From assembly GCF_000378985.1 (NCBI RefSeq), contig NZ_KB905370.1, positions 248,001 to 312,000 of the forward strand: a DNA stretch of 64,000 bases. The letters run 5' to 3'. Below the pieces are notes generated by a model. That model saw only the letters and a program-made list of their open reading frames with translations. It did not search any database and was not told the DNA's origin. The position numbers were made by a program, and so were the translations under genes. This DNA comes from Ensifer sp. BR816 (GTDB lineage: Bacteria; Pseudomonadota; Alphaproteobacteria; Rhizobiales; Rhizobiaceae). Of the stretch, positions 32,610 through 41,338 are shown one piece after another; position 1 is the stretch's first letter; each line of letters opens with the position of its first letter.

Positions 32610-32704
32610 TGCCGGCCGGATCGGAGGCGTTGTCGGCAAAACGCCGCCAAGCCCATCGGCCGGCGGCGTTCAGAGGCAGCAATGAGATGGCTCGGTGCAG
32701 CGCC

Positions 32705-33049
32705 TCAGAGGGCTGCGGTCACGATGACCTCGACCAGATATTCCGGTGTTGCGAGCTTGGCTTCACCGGTGGCGCGGGCGGGTGTGTGGCCCTGCGGCGC
32801 CCAGGCGTCCCAGACCGAGTTCATCTTGGCGAAATCCACCATGTCGGCGAGCCAGACCGTGGCGGAGAGGATGCGCGTCTTGTCCGTACCGGCGAGCGCC
32901 AGCAGGCGGTCCACTTCGGCAAGCGCCTGCTTGGTCTGAGTGACGACATCGTCGCCAGCGTTGCCCACCTGGCCCGCCAGATAGACCGTATTGTTGTAGA
33001 CCACGGCCTGGCTCATCCGCGGGCCGGTTTCAAAGCGCTTGATTTCCAT
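32705..33049 (-). CDS. RidA (YjgF/UK114) family protein
   Basis: From the ATG at 33049 this is 114 residues with the RidA fold: MEIKRFETGPRMSQAVVYNN, TVYLAGQVGNAGDDVVTQTK and the C-terminal ARATGEAKLATPEYLVEVIV with the Arg and Glu of the active site. RidA deaminates reactive enamine/imine intermediates made by PLP enzymes. It is 172 bases downstream of dppF on the same strand and may be read from the same transcript. Starts at 33058 or 33097 are also open. Confidence 0.88.
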   Translation of the reverse strand: MEIKRFETGPRMSQAVVYNNTVYLAGQVGNAGDDVVTQTKQALAEVDRLLALAGTDKTRILSATVWLADMVDFAKMNSVWDAWAPQGHTPARATGEAKLATPEYLVEVIVTAAL

Positions 33050-33221
33050 AATCGTCATCCTGGTGTTGAGGGATTGCCGGCCGGTACGGCCGTCCACCGC
33101 CGAGGCGTGGGTTCAGTTGCGACGCAGGTGCTCTACACGATACGGGCGGGAACTCCAAGAACCCTGCACCATGCCGGGCCGTGCGAACTCTGCCGCCGCC
33201 CGCACCGCAAGAGGGCGGTTT

Positions 33222-34049
33222 TCAGGCGGCGTTCCTGCGGGCGAGCCGCGCCTTGATGCTCGCAACGTCGGCCCGCGGCGTGGCCGCAAACAGCGTCTTG
33301 GTGTAGCTGTGCTGCGGATTGGAAAACACCTCATCCCGGCTGCCGTATTCGACGGCCTCGCCGTAATACATCACCATCACGTCGTCGGCGATGTAGCGCA
33401 CCACCGAGAGGTCGTGGCTGATGAAGACATAGGTGAGCTTGAACTCGTCCTGCAGATCGGCGAGCAGGTTCAGCACCTGAGCCTGGACCGAAAGGTCAAG
33501 CGCCGAAACAGGCTCGTCCAGCACCAGGAGCTTCGGATTGAGCATCAGGGCGCGGGCGATGGCGATGCGCTGCCGCTGGCCGCCGGAGAACATGTGCGGG
33601 TAGCGGTTGTAGTGCTTCTCCTCGAGGCCGACCTTCTTCAGCATCGTCATTGCCCGGTCGCGGCGCTCGCCTGCGGGCACTTTGGTGTTGATGACGAGCG
33701 GCTCCGCAAGGATATCGCCGATCTTCTGGCGCGGATTGAGGGATCCGTAGGGATTCTGAAAGACGATCTGTACCTTGCGGCGCATTTCCGTGGTCAGGCC
33801 ATCCCTGACGATATCCACCTTCTTGCCATCGATCAGCAGCTCTCCGGCCGTGGCCGGGTCGATCAGCGTGATGATGCGCCCGAGCGTCGACTTGCCGCAG
33901 CCGCTTTCGCCGACGATCGCCAGCGTCTTGCCCTCGTCGACGGAAAAGCTGACGCCCTTCAGCGCATGAACGGTGCGCGCCTTGCGGAACAGGCTGCCGG
34001 GAATGTGATAGTCGCGCACCAGGTTGCGCGCTTCGAGAACGTGGGTCAT
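33222..34049 (-). CDS. dppF: dipeptide/oligopeptide ABC transporter ATP-binding protein DppF
   Basis: The 275-residue protein has Walker A (GESGCGKSTL), the signature MFSGGQRQRIAIARAL, Walker B (LLVLDEP) and the H-loop (YVFISHDLSVV), plus the peptide-family C-terminal end (PQHSYTKTLFAA). It powers import by the DppBC channel together with DppD. Its ATG overlaps the stop of dppD (ATGA at 34046-34049), so the two are translated together. It ends the operon dppA-B-C-D-F. Confidence 0.95.
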   Translation of the reverse strand: MTHVLEARNLVRDYHIPGSLFRKARTVHALKGVSFSVDEGKTLAIVGESGCGKSTLGRIITLIDPATAGELLIDGKKVDIVRDGLTTEMRRKVQIVFQNPYGSLNPRQKIGDILAEPLVINTKVPAGERRDRAMTMLKKVGLEEKHYNRYPHMFSGGQRQRIAIARALMLNPKLLVLDEPVSALDLSVQAQVLNLLADLQDEFKLTYVFISHDLSVVRYIADDVMVMYYGEAVEYGSRDEVFSNPQHSYTKTLFAATPRADVASIKARLARRNAA

Positions 34050-34900
34050 CGAGCGGCTCCCTCGAGCGCCTGCTGCTCATTGAAAAGTTCGGAGATCGTC
34101 GGCAACCGGTCCCCGGTCGCGTTTTCCGGAAGGGCGGCGAGAAGCGCGCGCGTGTAGTTGCTCTTCGGCGCTTCGAACAGCGACAGGACATCCGCCTCCT
34201 CGATCTTGCGGCCCTTGTACTGGACGACGACCCGATCGGCGGTTTCTGCGACGACACCCATATTGTGGGTAATCATGATCAGGCCCATGCGGTATTCCTG
34301 CTGCAGCTTCATCAGGAGGTCGAGGATCTGCTTCTGGATCGTCACGTCGAGCGCGGTCGTCGGCTCGTCGGCGATCAGAAGCTTCGGATTGCAGGCAAGG
34401 GCAATCGCGATCATCACGCGCTGGCATTGCCCGCCCGACATCTGATGCGGAAAATGGCCGAGGCGCTCGCCCGGATCGGGAATGCCGACCGCCTCGAAGA
34501 GTTCGATGGCGCGCTTGCGCCGCGCCGCCCGATCGAGGCCCATGTGGATCCGCAGCACTTCCTCGATCTGGAAGCCGACCGTGAAGCACGGATTGAGACT
34601 CGCGATCGGCTCCTGGAAGATCATCGCGATCTCCTTGCCGACGATCTTGCGGCGCTCGGCCGAGGGCATTTTCAAGAGATCGCGTCCGTTGAACGCGAGC
34701 TTGTCGGCCGTTACGTTCGCGGTCCAGGGCAGCAGGCCCATTGCCGCAAGCATCGACACGGACTTGCCCGAACCGGACTCCCCGACGATCGCCAGGACCT
34801 CGCCCTCGTGGACCTTGAGCGAGACGCCGTCGACGGCCCGGAACGGCCCGGTTGCCGTCTGGAATTCGACGACGAGATTTTCGATTTCGAGAAGCGCCAT
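34046..34900 (-). CDS. dppD: dipeptide/oligopeptide ABC transporter ATP-binding protein DppD
   Basis: This 284-residue ATPase has Walker A ([10 protein letters not shown]), signature [16 protein letters not shown], Walker B ([12 protein letters not shown]) and H-loop ([11 protein letters not shown]). The C-terminal extension after the H-loop is typical of Opp/Dpp ATPases. It starts one base after the stop of dppC and overlaps dppF. Confidence 0.95.
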   Translation of the reverse strand: MALLEIENLVVEFQTATGPFRAVDGVSLKVHEGEVLAIVGESGSGKSVSMLAAMGLLPWTANVTADKLAFNGRDLLKMPSAERRKIVGKEIAMIFQEPIASLNPCFTVGFQIEEVLRIHMGLDRAARRKRAIELFEAVGIPDPGERLGHFPHQMSGGQCQRVMIAIALACNPKLLIADEPTTALDVTIQKQILDLLMKLQQEYRMGLIMITHNMGVVAETADRVVVQYKGRKIEEADVLSLFEAPKSNYTRALLAALPENATGDRLPTISELFNEQQALEGAAR

Positions 34901-34901
34901 G

Positions 34902-35810
34902 TCAGGACCTCTTCAGCTTGGGGTCGAGCGCATCACGCAGGCCATCGCCCATCAGGTTGATTGCCAGCACGGTCACGAGGATCGCGAGGCCGGGAAGCGT
35001 GACGACCCACCAGGCACGCAGAATGAACTCGCGGGCTTCCGCCAGCATCGTTCCCCATTCCGGCGTCGGTGGCTGCGCGCCCATACCGAGGAAGCCGAGC
35101 GCGGCGGCGTCGAGAATGGCGCTCGAGAAGGATAGCGTCGCCTGAACGATGAGCGGTGCCATGCAATTCGGCAGGATGGTCCTGAACATCAGTCTCAGGT
35201 GGCCCGCTCCGGCGACCTTCGCCGCAACCACGTAGTCCCGGGTCTTCTCCGTCATCACGGCTGCCCGGGTCAGGCGAACGAAGTGGGGCTGGAAAACGAG
35301 GGCGATCGCGATCATCGCATTGGTCAGGCCCGGTCCGAGCACTGCCACGAGGACGAGCGCCAGGAGCAGCGACGGGAAGGCCAGAATGATGTCCATGATC
35401 CGCATGATGACGGTATCGACCCATCCGCGGAAATAGCCGGCGATGACGCCGACCAGGATGCCGCCGATCAGCGACAGCGTGGTGACGATCACGCCGACGA
35501 ACAGCGAAAAACGCGTGCCGTAGATGAGACGGGAGAGCATGTCGCGACCGACGGCGTCGGTCCCGAGCAGGAACTCCAGGCGGCCGCCCTCCTGCCAGAA
35601 CGGCGGCAGCAACACCGCCTCGCGGAACTGGACGGTCGGATCATGCGGTGCCACGAGCGGCGCGCCTATGGCGAGTACGACCAGGAACAGGAAAAAGAAG
35701 AGGCCAATGACGGCGCCGCGGTTCTCCGAGAAATAGTACCAGAATTCGGCGAGGCGCGCCCGGCGGGACGGATCGGTCGATATGGGGGTTGTTGCGGTAA
35801 CTTCGGTCAT
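34902..35810 (-). CDS. dppC: dipeptide ABC transporter permease DppC
   Basis: This 302-residue inner-membrane protein has a polar N-terminus, a first helix (GAVIGLFFFLFLVVLAIGAP), a periplasmic loop and five further helices with the EAA-loop motif (VVAAKVAGAGHLRLMFRTIL). This is the DppC/OppC plan. It lies 10 bases after dppB and one base before dppD. Confidence 0.95.
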   Translation of the reverse strand: MTEVTATTPISTDPSRRARLAEFWYYFSENRGAVIGLFFFLFLVVLAIGAPLVAPHDPTVQFREAVLLPPFWQEGGRLEFLLGTDAVGRDMLSRLIYGTRFSLFVGVIVTTLSLIGGILVGVIAGYFRGWVDTVIMRIMDIILAFPSLLLALVLVAVLGPGLTNAMIAIALVFQPHFVRLTRAAVMTEKTRDYVVAAKVAGAGHLRLMFRTILPNCMAPLIVQATLSFSSAILDAAALGFLGMGAQPPTPEWGTMLAEAREFILRAWWVVTLPGLAILVTVLAINLMGDGLRDALDPKLKRS

Positions 35811-35820
35811 ATCGCCCTCC

Positions 35821-36831
35821 TCAATGCCGGATGCGGGGATTGATCAGCCCATAGAGCAGATCGACGGCGAGGTTCACCAGCATGATGACGGCGGCGATGA
35901 TCAGCAGCCCGCCCTGGATGACGGCGTAGTCGCGCCGGAAGACGGAATCGACCATCCACTTGCCGATGCCCGGCCAGGAGAAGATCGTCTCCGTCAGGAT
36001 GGCGCCCGCCAGCATCACGCCGATCTGCAGGCCGATCGTGGTGACGACCGGGATCATCGCGTTGCGCAGGGCGTGGATGCCGACCACGCGGAAGGTGGGA
36101 AGGCCCTTGGCGCGCGCGGTGCGGACATAGTCCTCCGAAAGCACCTCGAGCATCGCCGAACGGGTCTGGCGCGCGATGACGGCAAGCGGGATGGTGCCGA
36201 GCACGACCGTCGGCAGGATCAGATGGCTGACGGCCGACTGAAAGGCCCCTTCCTGCCCCGAGAGCAGGGAATCGATCAACATGAAGCCGGTGACCGAGGG
36301 AAAGAAGAACATCAGCGAGATACGCCCGGACACCGGCGTCCACTGCAACATGCCGGAGACGACGATGATCAGCAGCAGGCCCCACCAGAAGATCGGCATC
36401 GAAAAGCCGACCAGCGCGGTGCCCATGATCATCTGGTCGAGGATCGAGCCACGCTTGATCGCGGCGATCACCCCGGCCGGAATACCGAGGACGACGGCGA
36501 AGATGATGGCGCACAGCGACAGCTCGACGGTTGCCGGGAAGAGCTCCAGGAACTGGTCGATCACCGGCTTCTTGGTGACGATCGACGTCCCGAAATCGCC
36601 GCGAAGCACGCCCCAGAGATAGTCGAGATATTGCACGACGATCGGGCGATCGAATCCCAATTGATGGGAGATTTCGGCATGCCGCTCCGGCGACATCACC
36701 CGTTCGCCGGAAAGCAGCGCCACGGGATCGCCCGGCAGCAGGCGAATGAAGGAGAAGGCAATGATCGAGACCCCGACGAAGGTCGGGATCAGCACTGCCA
36801 AACGCCCCAGCAGGAATCGAAACATAGTCAA
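35821..36831 (-). CDS. dppB: dipeptide ABC transporter permease DppB
   Basis: The 336-residue permease begins MTMFRFLLGRLAVLIPTFVG and has six helices with the EAA loop (YVRTARAKGLPTFRVVGIHA), matching DppB. About 120 bases separate it from dppA; that gap holds a hairpin and a copy of the palindromic repeat, which may lower expression of the membrane and ATPase genes relative to the binding protein. Confidence 0.95.
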   Translation of the reverse strand: MTMFRFLLGRLAVLIPTFVGVSIIAFSFIRLLPGDPVALLSGERVMSPERHAEISHQLGFDRPIVVQYLDYLWGVLRGDFGTSIVTKKPVIDQFLELFPATVELSLCAIIFAVVLGIPAGVIAAIKRGSILDQMIMGTALVGFSMPIFWWGLLLIIVVSGMLQWTPVSGRISLMFFFPSVTGFMLIDSLLSGQEGAFQSAVSHLILPTVVLGTIPLAVIARQTRSAMLEVLSEDYVRTARAKGLPTFRVVGIHALRNAMIPVVTTIGLQIGVMLAGAILTETIFSWPGIGKWMVDSVFRRDYAVIQGGLLIIAAVIMLVNLAVDLLYGLINPRIRH

Positions 36832-36841
36832 ACCTCATGCC

Positions 36842-36890
36842 GCTGCAGCGCCGCGTGTCCAATCAGACGCGCAAAGGTCGCTGCAGCACT
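36842..36890 (+). repeat. palindromic intergenic repeat, copy 4
   Basis: CTGCAGCGCCGCGTGTCC, AATC, AGACGCGCAAAGGTCGCTGCAGCACT. The outer arms here are GCTGCAGCG/CGCTGCAG with a G for A change relative to copy 1. It lies in the dppA-dppB gap. Confidence 0.7.
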
Positions 36891-36904
36891 GGCAAAAAGG
36901 AAGA

Positions 36905-36932
36905 GGGGCGCTCGCCCAATGGCAAACGCCCC
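36905..36932 (-). terminator. hairpin between dppA and dppB
   Basis: On the minus strand GGGGCG...CGCCCC with flanking GGG and a T-rich tail (CTTCCTTTTT) lies about 20 bases after the dppA stop. It could be an attenuating terminator or an mRNA-stabilising end that keeps dppA mRNA abundant. Confidence 0.5.
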
Positions 36933-36952
36933 CTTCGGGTCAGTCGGTAAGA

Positions 36953-38548
36953 TTACTCTACAATATCAACGCCGTCGAAGGCAAAGTCGCCGAGCGGGCT
37001 CTGTACGAAGCCTTCGACATTCTTGCGCATCGGGACGATGGAGAGCGAGTGGTCAAGCGTTGCCCAGGGCGCTTCCTTCTTGAACACGGCCTGTGCCTGC
37101 TCGTAGAGCTTGGTGCGCTCTGCAACGTCGGACGCTTCCTTGGCCTTGGTGACCAGATCATCGAACTCCTTGTTGCACCACTGGGCGCGGTTGTTGCCGC
37201 CGACGGCATCGCAACCGAGCAGCGTGTCGAGGAAGTTGTCCGGGTCGCCATTGTCGCCGGTCCAACCGAGGATGACCGCACCGTCACGGTCCTTCGCCTT
37301 CGACTTCTCGAGGTATTCAGCCCATTCGTAGGAGACGATCTCGACCTTGACGCCGACCTTGGCGAAGTCGGCCTGCATCAGCTCGGCCGCGCGACGCGCG
37401 TTCAGCATGTAGGGCCGCGCGACCGGCATGGCCCAGACCTTCATCGACAGGTCCTTGACACCGGCGTCCTCGAGCATCTTCTTCGCCACTTCCGGCTCGT
37501 AGGTGTCGTCTGCGATCGTGTCATCGTAAGACCACATCGTCGGCGGGATCGGGTTGGACGCCGGCGTCGCCTGTCCCTGGAAGACGGCGTCGACGATCGC
37601 CTGCTTGTTGATCGCCTTGTTCAGCGCCTTGCGGACTTCGACCTTGTCGAACGGTGCCTGCGTCGTGTTGTAGGCGAGATAGGCGACATTGAGGCCGGCC
37701 TGTTCCATCACCTTGAGGTTCGGGTCGGCCTTCATGGCCTCGACATCCGCCGCGTTCGGATAGGGCATCAGGTGGCACTCGCCTGCCTGAAGCTTCTGGA
37801 ACCGGACCGCCGCATCGGTGGTGATCGAAAAGACCAGATCGTCGATCTTCTGCTTTCCGCCCCAGTAATCCGGATGGGCCTTGTAACGGATGACCGCATC
37901 CTGCTGATAGCCGACGAAGGCGAACGGACCGGTGCCGAGCGGCATCTGGTTCAGCTGGTTCATCTTGCCTTCGGCCTGCAGCTTGTCGGCATATTCCTTG
38001 GACATGATCGAGGCGAAGGGCATCGCCACGTTGGCGAGGAACGGCGCTTCCTTGCGCTTCAGCTTGATCTTGACCGTCATGTCGTCGACCTTCTCGATCG
38101 ACTCGAGCAGGTCCGGCAGCCCCATGCCGGCGAAATATTCCCAGGAAGTGCCGGTCACGTAACCATGCCACGGATTGTCGGACTTCCACTGGCGCTCCAG
38201 CGAGAAGATCACGTCGTCGGCGTTGAGCTCGCGGGTCGGCGTGAAGAATTCGGTTGTCTGGAACTTGACGCCAGGACGGAGCTTGAAGGTGTATTCGAGA
38301 CCGTCGTCGGAGATTGTCCAGCTTTCGGCGAGGCCTGGCTCGGTTTCGGTGGTGCCCTTCTTGAATTCGAGCAGGCGGTTGTAGACGGTGTGCGCGGCAG
38401 CGTCGAACGTCGTACCGGCCGTATAGAGGCCCGGGTCAAAACCCTCCGGCGAGCCTTCCGAGCAATAGACGAACGTTTTCGACCAGGCAGAACCGGCCAT
38501 CAGCGTGGCAAGCGCCGTCGCTGCGAAGAGAGTCGTGAGCTTTTTCAT
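36953..38548 (-). CDS. dppA: dipeptide ABC transporter substrate-binding protein DppA
   Basis: This 531-residue periplasmic protein has a signal peptide (MKKLTTLFAATALATLMAGS) and the SBP_bac_5 domain: FVYCSEGSPEGFDPGLYTAG, NRLLEFKKGTTETEPGLAES, YTFKLRPGVKFQTTEFFTPT with the common (R/L)PGVKF motif. It binds peptides and delivers them to DppBC; haem or aminolevulinate import is another known use. It is the first gene of the operon. About 300 bases separate it from rirA upstream. Confidence 0.95.
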   Translation of the reverse strand: MKKLTTLFAATALATLMAGSAWSKTFVYCSEGSPEGFDPGLYTAGTTFDAAAHTVYNRLLEFKKGTTETEPGLAESWTISDDGLEYTFKLRPGVKFQTTEFFTPTRELNADDVIFSLERQWKSDNPWHGYVTGTSWEYFAGMGLPDLLESIEKVDDMTVKIKLKRKEAPFLANVAMPFASIMSKEYADKLQAEGKMNQLNQMPLGTGPFAFVGYQQDAVIRYKAHPDYWGGKQKIDDLVFSITTDAAVRFQKLQAGECHLMPYPNAADVEAMKADPNLKVMEQAGLNVAYLAYNTTQAPFDKVEVRKALNKAINKQAIVDAVFQGQATPASNPIPPTMWSYDDTIADDTYEPEVAKKMLEDAGVKDLSMKVWAMPVARPYMLNARRAAELMQADFAKVGVKVEIVSYEWAEYLEKSKAKDRDGAVILGWTGDNGDPDNFLDTLLGCDAVGGNNRAQWCNKEFDDLVTKAKEASDVAERTKLYEQAQAVFKKEAPWATLDHSLSIVPMRKNVEGFVQSPLGDFAFDGVDIVE

Positions 38549-38807
38549 GAGCTTGCTTCCCAGATTTGTTTTTTGTTCTCGTATTTTTTCGACCGCGAGA
38601 AATTTTCCATCCGGTCAAGGATGGATGGAACGACATTTGGCGTCGCAATGCAATAACTCGCTTCAGAAATTTGTCTATGCGAAAAATTCTTCCACAGGTA
38701 GCGGCTGCGACCGGTAGCGATTCGGACGGAAGGCAAGCCCAGTCGCACGCCGCCGGGCTTTCACCCGGGGGCGGCTGCAACGGAAGGAAGCAAAAAGGAC
38801 ACAAAAA

Positions 38808-38831
38808 AGCGCGGAGAACAGGCTCCGCGCT
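38808..38831 (-). terminator. rho-independent terminator of rirA
   Basis: On the minus strand AGCGCGGAG-N6-CTCCGCGCT is followed by six T. It lies 22 bases after the rirA stop and separates rirA from dppA. Confidence 0.85.
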
Positions 38832-38852
38832 ATATTGCTGGACTGGAAATTT

Positions 38853-39317
38853 TCAAGCGGCCGACGTGTGCGGTTGCGGGCTGGTGTCCAGCCCCAGAAG
38901 GAAATTGATCTGCGGCCGCGCCTTGACGAGATCGTCGATCGAATAGCCCTTGAGCACGTCGAAGAAAGCGTTCAAAGCCTTGCGCAAGGCGGAATTGAGG
39001 CCGCAACTGTCGACCAGGGGGCAGTCGATCTCGCCCACCTCGAAACATTCCGCCATGGCGAAGCTGTCCTCGGTCACCTTGACCACGTCGAAGAGACTGA
39101 TCTCCGACGCCGGTTTCGGCAGCCGCACGCCGCCATTGCGGCCACGCACGGTTTCGACCAGACCGGCCCTGGTCAAGGGCTGCAGGATCTTGAACAGAAA
39201 CAGCTCGGACACACCGTAAGCCTTGGCGATCTCAGGAATGCGGCTGAGCTTCTCGCCATTCGCTGCACAGTACATCAGCATGCGAACTGCGTAGTTTGTT
39301 TGCTTCGTCAGACGCAT
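38853..39317 (-). CDS. rirA: Rrf2-family iron-responsive regulator RirA
   Basis: This 154-residue protein closely follows the rhizobial RirA sequence: MRLTKQTNYAVRMLMYCAAN, the winged-helix (IPEIAKAYGVSELFLFKILQ), TVRGRNGGVRL and a cluster-binding segment with Cys91, Cys99 and Cys105 (AECFEV...CPLVDSCGL). With its Fe-S cluster it represses iron-uptake genes when iron is plentiful. I prefer the second of two adjacent ATGs (39317) because GGAG then sits six bases upstream. It is divergent from the ferric-iron binding protein, and an Irr-type box covers its promoter. Confidence 0.95.
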   Translation of the reverse strand: MRLTKQTNYAVRMLMYCAANGEKLSRIPEIAKAYGVSELFLFKILQPLTRAGLVETVRGRNGGVRLPKPASEISLFDVVKVTEDSFAMAECFEVGEIDCPLVDSCGLNSALRKALNAFFDVLKGYSIDDLVKARPQINFLLGLDTSPQPHTSAA

Positions 39318-39350
39318 CATTCACTCCGGAATCGAGTAATTCGTCCTCAT

Positions 39351-39386
39351 CATATAGGACGGAACGTAGTTTGGAACAATTCCAAA
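39351..39386 (-). promoter_or_regulatory. rirA promoter overlapped by an Irr-type ICE box
   Basis: On the minus strand a -35 TTGTTC (39379-39374) and a -10 TATATG (39356-39351) are 17 bases apart. The perfect palindrome TTTGGAA-N3-TTCCAAA (39370-39386) covers the -35 and fits the iron control element consensus of Irr (TTTRGAA-N3-TTCYAAA). Irr repression of rirA at low iron is known in related rhizobia. Confidence 0.75.
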
Positions 39387-39500
39387 ACTGGAAAAATTCA
39401 CGAAGGCTTTACTTCGTCGTTTCGCCGTTGACTGTCGCTCTCGTGCGGTAGAAATATGACCTGCTTGGTTAACTTATAAGCATCACACGGAGAGAACACC

Positions 39501-40544
39501 ATGCTTGCCTCAAAAACGCTGATCGGCACCCTGTCGATCGCGGCGGCGTTCCTTGCCTTTACGGCCCTCGCACGGGCCGATGGCGAGGTCAACATTTATT
39601 CCTACCGCCAGCCCGACCTCATCAAGCCGCTGCTCGACGCCTTCACCAAGGAGACCGGCATTACCGCCAATGTGCTCTTCCTCGACAAGGGCCTGGTCGA
39701 ACGCATCCAGGCGGAAGGCGCGAATTCTCCGGCCGACGTCATCCTGACAGTCGACATCAGCCGCCTGACCGAGGCGAAGGACGCGGGCGTGACCCAGCCG
39801 CTCGTCAACGAGACAATCAACAAGGATATTCCGGCGCACTTCCGCGACCCGGACGGCAACTGGTTCGGGCTGACGACCCGCGGCCGCGTCGTCTATGCGT
39901 CGAAAGAACGCGTGCCGCAGAACGACATCACCTATGAGGAACTTGCCGACCCGAAATGGAAGGGCAAGTTCTGCACCCGCGACGGCCAGCATTCCTACAA
40001 TATCGGCCTGTTCGCCTCGATGATCGCCCATCACGGCGAGGCCGAGACGGAGAAGTGGCTGACGGGGCTCAGGGACAATCTCTCGAAAAAGCCCGATGGC
40101 GGCGACCGTGACCAGGCAAAGGCGATCTTTGCCGGCGAATGCGATATTGCGCTCGGCAACAGCTACTATGTCGGCCTCATGCTGACCAACGACAAGGATC
40201 CCGAGCAGAAGGAATGGGCCTCGGCCATCAAGGTGCTCTTCCCGAACGCGAAGGACCGCGGCACGCATGTCAACATCTCCGGCATGGCGCTCGCGAAGAA
40301 CGCCCCCAACAAGGATAATGCGGTCAAGCTGATGGAATTCCTTTCGGCCGGCGAAGCGCAGAAGATCTATGCCGAGCAGGTCTTCGAATATCCGGTGCTT
40401 CCGGGCGCCGAGCCGTCGGAGGTCGTCAAGTCCTTCGGGACGATCAAGCCGGACTCCCTGCCGCTTGCCGAGATTGCGGCAAACCGGAAGAAGGCGTCGG
40501 AACTCGTCGACAAGGTCGGCTACAACGACGGGCCGCAAGACTAG
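39501..40544 (+). CDS. fbpA: ferric-iron ABC transporter substrate-binding protein (FbpA type)
   Basis: The 347-residue protein has a signal peptide (LIGTLSIAAAFLAFTALARA) and the FbpA/AfuA fold: GEVNIYSYRQPDLIKPLLDA, NVLFLDKGLVERIQAEGANS, VYASKERV, and GNSYYVGLM with the paired Tyr that bind Fe(III). It would capture ferric iron in the periplasm. It is divergent from rirA, consistent with RirA control, although I could not identify a clear RirA box. No permease or ATPase follows directly; an iron-type permease gene is at 50632. GGAGAGAACACC is its ribosome site. Confidence 0.92.
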   Translation: MLASKTLIGTLSIAAAFLAFTALARADGEVNIYSYRQPDLIKPLLDAFTKETGITANVLFLDKGLVERIQAEGANSPADVILTVDISRLTEAKDAGVTQPLVNETINKDIPAHFRDPDGNWFGLTTRGRVVYASKERVPQNDITYEELADPKWKGKFCTRDGQHSYNIGLFASMIAHHGEAETEKWLTGLRDNLSKKPDGGDRDQAKAIFAGECDIALGNSYYVGLMLTNDKDPEQKEWASAIKVLFPNAKDRGTHVNISGMALAKNAPNKDNAVKLMEFLSAGEAQKIYAEQVFEYPVLPGAEPSEVVKSFGTIKPDSLPLAEIAANRKKASELVDKVGYNDGPQD

Positions 40545-40651
40545 CGCATCGGCCCGAAAATCGGCCCCGATTTTCGGAAAGCACGATGCGTAGATTCAAA
40601 GACTTACAGCGTTCTTTGTGCGTCCTAAAGGACGCACGGCACTGTAAGACG
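40544..40651 (-). repeat. palindromic intergenic repeat, copy 5 with extended flank
   Basis: It runs from GCGCATCGGCCCGAAAATCG through GCACGATGCGTAGATTCAAA to GACTTACAGCG...GTAAGAC. The part 40588-40651 is in opposite orientation to copy 1; the first 45 bases (CGAAAATCGG/CCGATTTTCG inverted repeat) are an additional module also seen in part at copy 1 (GCATCGTGCTTTCCG). It starts at the fbpA stop. Confidence 0.7.
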
Positions 40652-40671
40652 GTTATTGCCAATTGAGAGGA

Positions 40672-40698
40672 AACAGCGGGCACAAGGCCCGCTGTTTT
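40672..40698 (+). terminator. rho-independent terminator of the iron-binding protein gene
   Basis: AACAGCGGGC-ACAAG-GCCCGCTGTT is followed by TTCGTTT, a perfect 10-bp stem 130 bases after the stop and after the repeat. Confidence 0.8.
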
Positions 40699-40833
40699 CG
40701 TTTGGGACGCGCGCGACCGAACATTTCCAACGAGGATGGCTGCGGAAAAGGCGCATTGACGGGCCGAAAGAACGATAGGATTCTTGAGCCCTTGACGTCA
40801 CATGTGCCTGAAGCGGCCAGAGCCGGAGGGGAA

Positions 40834-41337
40834 ATGGAAGAGACGAACGACAAGAGCCAGCTCGAGATGGTCGTGCTGATGACCCCCGACATGGCGAATT
40901 TCAGCGGCAAGGTCCATGGCGGCGCGCTTCTGAACCTCCTCGACCGGGTCGCCTTCTCCTGCGCCTCGCGCTATTCGAAGCAATATGCCGTGACGCTCTC
41001 CGTCGACCAGGTGGTGTTCCGCCAGCCGATCCATGTCGGCGAGCTCGTGCATTTTCGGGCTTCGATCAACTATGCCGGGCGGACGTCGATGGAGGTCGGC
41101 ATCCGGGTCGAAGCGGAGAACATCCGTACCGGCGAACGGCGGCACACCAACTCCTGCTATTTCACGATGGTGGCCGTCGATGCGGAAGGACGGCCGACGA
41201 GCGTGCCGCCGTATTGCCCGGAGCACGGCATCCGGGAACGCCGCTATCGCGCTGCCGAAGTCAGGCGGGAACTGCGCCGGGAGTTCGAGGAGCGCTTCCG
41301 GGCCGCCGGCTCCACAGCCGTTTCCGGCAAAGGCTAG
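40834..41337 (+). CDS. hotdog-fold acyl-CoA thioesterase (YciA/YkhA type)
   Basis: From the ATG at 40834, with GGAGGGGAA upstream, this is 167 residues: MEETNDKSQLEMVVLMTPDM, then ANFSGKVHGGALLNLLDRVA with the conserved HGG and Asp, VDQVVFRQPIHVGELVHFRA and NSCYFTMVAVD. It hydrolyses acyl-CoA thioesters, releasing CoA. An upstream frame to 40663 overlaps the terminator and is not used. It converges on the M48 protease gene with a 1-base gap. Confidence 0.85.
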   Translation: MEETNDKSQLEMVVLMTPDMANFSGKVHGGALLNLLDRVAFSCASRYSKQYAVTLSVDQVVFRQPIHVGELVHFRASINYAGRTSMEVGIRVEAENIRTGERRHTNSCYFTMVAVDAEGRPTSVPPYCPEHGIRERRYRAAEVRRELRREFEERFRAAGSTAVSGKG

Positions 41338-41338
41338 A

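Noticed and set aside
35782..37083. 433-codon plus-strand frame opposite dppB/dppC
   Set aside because: Shadow frame rich in His, Asp, Gln and Arg, antisense to clear transporter genes.
39427..39470. Possible RirA (IRO) box or promoter before the iron-binding protein gene
   Set aside because: A TTGACT with poor -10 and a TGA-N9-TTA near match are too weak to call.
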